Assembly (NCBI GenBank): GCA_017394925.1
Contig: JAFPWQ010000103.1
Span: 1-7,713, forward strand
Source: Synergistaceae bacterium
Lineage (GTDB): Bacteria > Synergistota > Synergistia > Synergistales > Aminobacteriaceae
Direction of reading: 5' to 3'
DNA length: 7,713 nt
In this document: positions 5,880 through 7,713 of the stretch, in pieces
Layout of the letters: each line of letters begins with the position of its first letter
Position numbering within the stretch: position 1 is the stretch's first letter
Position numbers and translations under genes: made by a program
Notes under the pieces: model-generated
Database searches by the model: none
What the model saw: only the letters and a program-made list of their open reading frames with translations
What the model was told of the DNA's origin: nothing

Positions 5880-6736
5880 ATATAAATATAATTTCTGCAA
5901 AATCCATATTAACAAAGTCAAATCTTCCTGTGTCAGATTACTCTGCTAATCCGTATACGGGCTGTGCTCATGCGTGCAAATACTGTTATGCGTCATTCAT
6001 GAAGAGATTCACAAATCATCAGGATGAATGGGGCAGCTTTGTTGACGTAAAGACATGGCCATGCATAAAGCACACGGAAAAATACTCAGGCAAAGAAATA
6101 TTTCTGAGTTCCGTAACTGATCCGTATCAGCCCGCAGAAGAAATTCATAAACGCACAAGATATTTGCTTGAACAGTTGCAGGGAAGCGGAGCAAGACTCA
6201 GCATAGCTACGAAGTCAGATCTCGTACTGAGGGATATTGATCTCATAAAAACATTTCCGAATGCGCGAGTATCATGGAGCATAAACACTCTTGATGAAGA
6301 ATTCCGTTCAGAGATGGATAACGCTGTCAGCATAGAGAGAAGGCTTTCGGCAATGAAGGCTTTTCATGATGCAGGTATACGCACAACATGCTTCATATCA
6401 CCGATATTTCCGGGCATTACAGATGTTCCCGCGATAATAGAACGGGCAATGAATATCTGCAATCTTGTATGGCTTGAGAATCTGAATCTCAGAGGTGAGT
6501 ACAGAAAACGCATTCTTGACTGGATACATGAAAAGCATCCTGAACTAGATTCACTTTATCATGAAATATATTCATGCAGAGAAAGAACATACTGGTATGA
6601 ACTTGATGAACTGATTCGCCAGTTCACAGATGAGCATTCACTGCCTTATGTCAGAAACGATGACTCTATGACGCGTGAGTTTAACGCTCCTCCTGTTGTC
6701 GTGAACTATTTCTTTCATGAAGAGATAACCCGCTGA
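5876..6736 (+). CDS. SPL-like radical SAM protein, resembles radical SAM mobile pair protein B
   Basis: A 286-residue radical SAM enzyme. The cluster motif is C30-x3-C34-x2-C37 within NPYTGCAHACKYCYA, which binds the [4Fe-4S] cluster used to cleave S-adenosylmethionine. The CX3CX2C form preceded by NPY-x-GC places it with the spore-photoproduct-lyase-like group (COG1533 type). Further segments, AKSILTKSNLP (8-18), VTDPYQP (80-86), SWSINTLDE (133-141), AVSIERRL (150-157) and VWLENLNLRG (198-207), closely resemble, from memory, the family annotated as 'radical SAM mobile pair protein B'. Its substrate is unknown. No partner A gene is present on either side. The start is TTG, overlapping the dapF stop (TTGA), so translation is probably coupled and it is the last gene of the AK2-dapF unit. 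A DAP-related role would be guilt by association only. Confidence 0.85.
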   Translation: MNINIISAKSILTKSNLPVSDYSANPYTGCAHACKYCYASFMKRFTNHQDEWGSFVDVKTWPCIKHTEKYSGKEIFLSSVTDPYQPAEEIHKRTRYLLEQLQGSGARLSIATKSDLVLRDIDLIKTFPNARVSWSINTLDEEFRSEMDNAVSIERRLSAMKAFHDAGIRTTCFISPIFPGITDVPAIIERAMNICNLVWLENLNLRGEYRKRILDWIHEKHPELDSLYHEIYSCRERTYWYELDELIRQFTDEHSLPYVRNDDSMTREFNAPPVVVNYFFHEEITR

Positions 6737-6763
6737 ATATTTCACTTAGTGCTTCAGAAATGC

Positions 6764-6789
6764 AAAAACCTCCCCGTGTGGAAGGGAGG
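6764..6789 (-). terminator. Rho-independent terminator for the - strand dehydrogenase
   Basis: Read on the - strand, CCTCCC (6789-6784), a 9-nt loop and GGGAGG (6774-6769) form a 6-bp GC-rich stem followed by TTTTT (6768-6764). It lies 49 nt beyond the dehydrogenase stop. On the + strand the stem is followed by CTAAAAC, not a T run, so it is not expected to terminate the radical SAM transcript intrinsically. Confidence 0.7.
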
Positions 6790-6804
6790 CTAAAACAAAA
6801 TCGT

Positions 6805-6828
6805 GAAAAATTTTTCTGTGTGAAAAAG
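6805..6828. other. A/T palindrome and overlapping inverted repeat between convergent genes
   Basis: GAAAAATTTTTC (6805-6816) is a perfect 12-bp palindrome. Its right half can alternatively pair with GAAAAA (6822-6827) around a 5-nt TGTGT spacer. Pairing is mostly A-T and weak. It might help 3'-end formation between the convergent genes or be chance in an AT-rich spacer; no function is assigned. Confidence 0.35.
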
Positions 6829-6838
6829 TAATTTGCGT

Positions 6839-7713
6839 TTACAGATATACACCGCGAAGTTCAACGATGTCTGCAACTCTCTTAATTGCCGCGATATATG
6901 CCGCACGTCTCATGCTGACCTTCTTATCGTGTGAATACTGCCATACTTTAAGGAAGTTATTCGTCATAAGTTCAACGAGCCTCTTGTTGTATGTATCCTC
7001 TGACCATGTCCAGCCCTGAAGGTTTTGCGCCCATTCAAAATATGATCCGATAACGCCGCCTGCATTCGCTAAGAAATCCGGCACAACGATAATCCCTGCA
7101 TCATCAAGAATTTTATCTGCGTCTGTCGTCGTAGGGCTGTTTGCACCTTCAATTATGTATTTCGCTTTAATCTTCGGTGCTGTATCTTTATTGATTACAC
7201 CCTGAAGTGCACAGGGGCATAAGAAATCGCAGTCAACAAAGAGAATATCATCAAGTCCGAGTTTCTCGCAGCCTTCCTTCTCAAATCCCGTGAGCTTTCT
7301 TCCTCTGTGGCCGGGATTTGTGTTCATGTATTCAAATGCCTTCGCAACATTAATTCCTTTCGGGTTATAATACGTTCCTGTCGTATCGCTTATTGCCACG
7401 ATTGTAACGCCTGCATCATTGAGAATCTTTGCAGTATAGCTTCCGACGTTGCCGAACCCCTGAACTGCTGCTTTCATCTTCGTTGGGTCTAAGCCTTTCT
7501 GCTTCATGATCTCGAATGCACATGCCGATACTCCTCTTCCGGTTGCCTCAGTTCTGCCCGGTGCACCCCAGTAATCTATCGGCTTACCTGTGAGCATTGC
7601 AGGCTCAAAATGTCCGAGCATCTTGCATACCGTATCCATAATCCAGACCATTTCCTGACCGCCCGTGTACATATCAGGTGCGGGAACATCTGACCACCTG
7701 CCGATAATGGGCG
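6839..7713 (-). CDS. gdhA: Glu/Leu/Phe/Val dehydrogenase family, probable glutamate dehydrogenase, 3' part
   Basis: C-terminal 291 or so residues of an amino-acid dehydrogenase, probably glutamate dehydrogenase, interconverting glutamate with 2-oxoglutarate and ammonia. The frame stays open to the window edge: upstream of the Met at 7672 it continues IIGRWSDVPAPDMYTGG, which contains the family's DVPAxD catalytic region, so that Met is internal. Next come KPIDYWGAPGRTEATGRGV, the Rossmann motif VQGFGNVGS (G-x-G-x-x-G), IIEGANSPTT, and NAGGVIGSYFEWAQNLQGWTW, typical of the GDH type. Leu/Val/Phe dehydrogenases are shorter and usually lack this last region in this form, so GDH is preferred. NAD or NADP use cannot be told from the sequence seen. 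The family is about 420 residues, so the N-terminal third is outside. It converges on the dap cluster and has its own terminator. Confidence 0.92.
   Translation of the reverse strand, partial: PIIGRWSDVPAPDMYTGGQEMVWIMDTVCKMLGHFEPAMLTGKPIDYWGAPGRTEATGRGVSACAFEIMKQKGLDPTKMKAAVQGFGNVGSYTAKILNDAGVTIVAISDTTGTYYNPKGINVAKAFEYMNTNPGHRGRKLTGFEKEGCEKLGLDDILFVDCDFLCPCALQGVINKDTAPKIKAKYIIEGANSPTTTDADKILDDAGIIVVPDFLANAGGVIGSYFEWAQNLQGWTWSEDTYNKRLVELMTNNFLKVWQYSHDKKVSMRRAAYIAAIKRVADIVELRGVYL

Noticed and set aside
5876..6838. An insertion sequence or mobile element carrying the radical SAM gene
   Set aside because: There is no transposase, no terminal inverted repeats or target duplication, and the 4-nt overlap with dapF argues for a settled operon member.
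7670..7672. - strand ATG at 7672 as the dehydrogenase start
   Set aside because: The frame continues upstream with conserved family sequence (DVPAPD), so the gene runs off the window.
1..7713. CRISPR arrays, tRNA or rRNA genes, phage or defence genes
   Set aside because: None seen on either strand. The only tandem repeat is the two-copy 47-bp unit, which lacks spacers, and nearly all sequence is metabolic coding DNA.

Overview
The window carries most of a diaminopimelate/lysine biosynthesis gene cluster on the + strand, with a convergent glutamate dehydrogenase gene on the - strand at the right edge. Both end genes are cut by the window edges. Coding density is high: the longest gene-free stretches are 124 bp (3567-3690) and 102 bp (6737-6838), so no gap exceeds 300 bp.

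Layout: the 3' end of dapB (1-345), dapH (350-1048), a 47-bp tandem duplication holding a 14-codon minigene (1004-1097), an M20-family N-acetyl-diaminopimelate deacetylase (1098-2240), a first aspartate kinase (2247-3566), a strong intrinsic terminator (3575-3608) followed at once by a perfect extended -10 promoter (3617-3625), a second paralogous aspartate kinase (3691-5022), dapF (5040-5879) and an SPL-like radical SAM gene overlapping dapF by 4 nt (5876-6736). A convergent-side terminator (6764-6789) precedes a - strand Glu/Leu/Phe/Val-type dehydrogenase, most likely gdhA (6839-7713).

How the genes work together: aspartate kinase starts the aspartate pathway and DapB makes tetrahydrodipicolinate. 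DapH N-acetylates its open-chain form, and the M20 enzyme removes the acetyl group after transamination. DapF then epimerises LL-DAP to meso-DAP for peptidoglycan and lysine. This is the acetylase branch, as in Bacillus and relatives. The transaminase, asd, dapA and lysA are not in the window; dapA may lie just upstream of dapB. The terminator plus promoter split the cluster into two transcription units, each with its own aspartate kinase.

Organism: the acetylase branch, the long-form aspartate kinases with two ACT domains, the DapF and GDH sequence types, moderate GC and frequent AGA/ATA codons suggest an anaerobic Bacillota (Clostridia-like) or Synergistota bacterium. I cannot separate these by eye. 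The most unusual points are the transition-only tandem duplication with its minigene, the altered nucleotide-binding loop of the second aspartate kinase, and a radical SAM protein resembling 'mobile pair protein B' sitting in a housekeeping operon without a visible partner.
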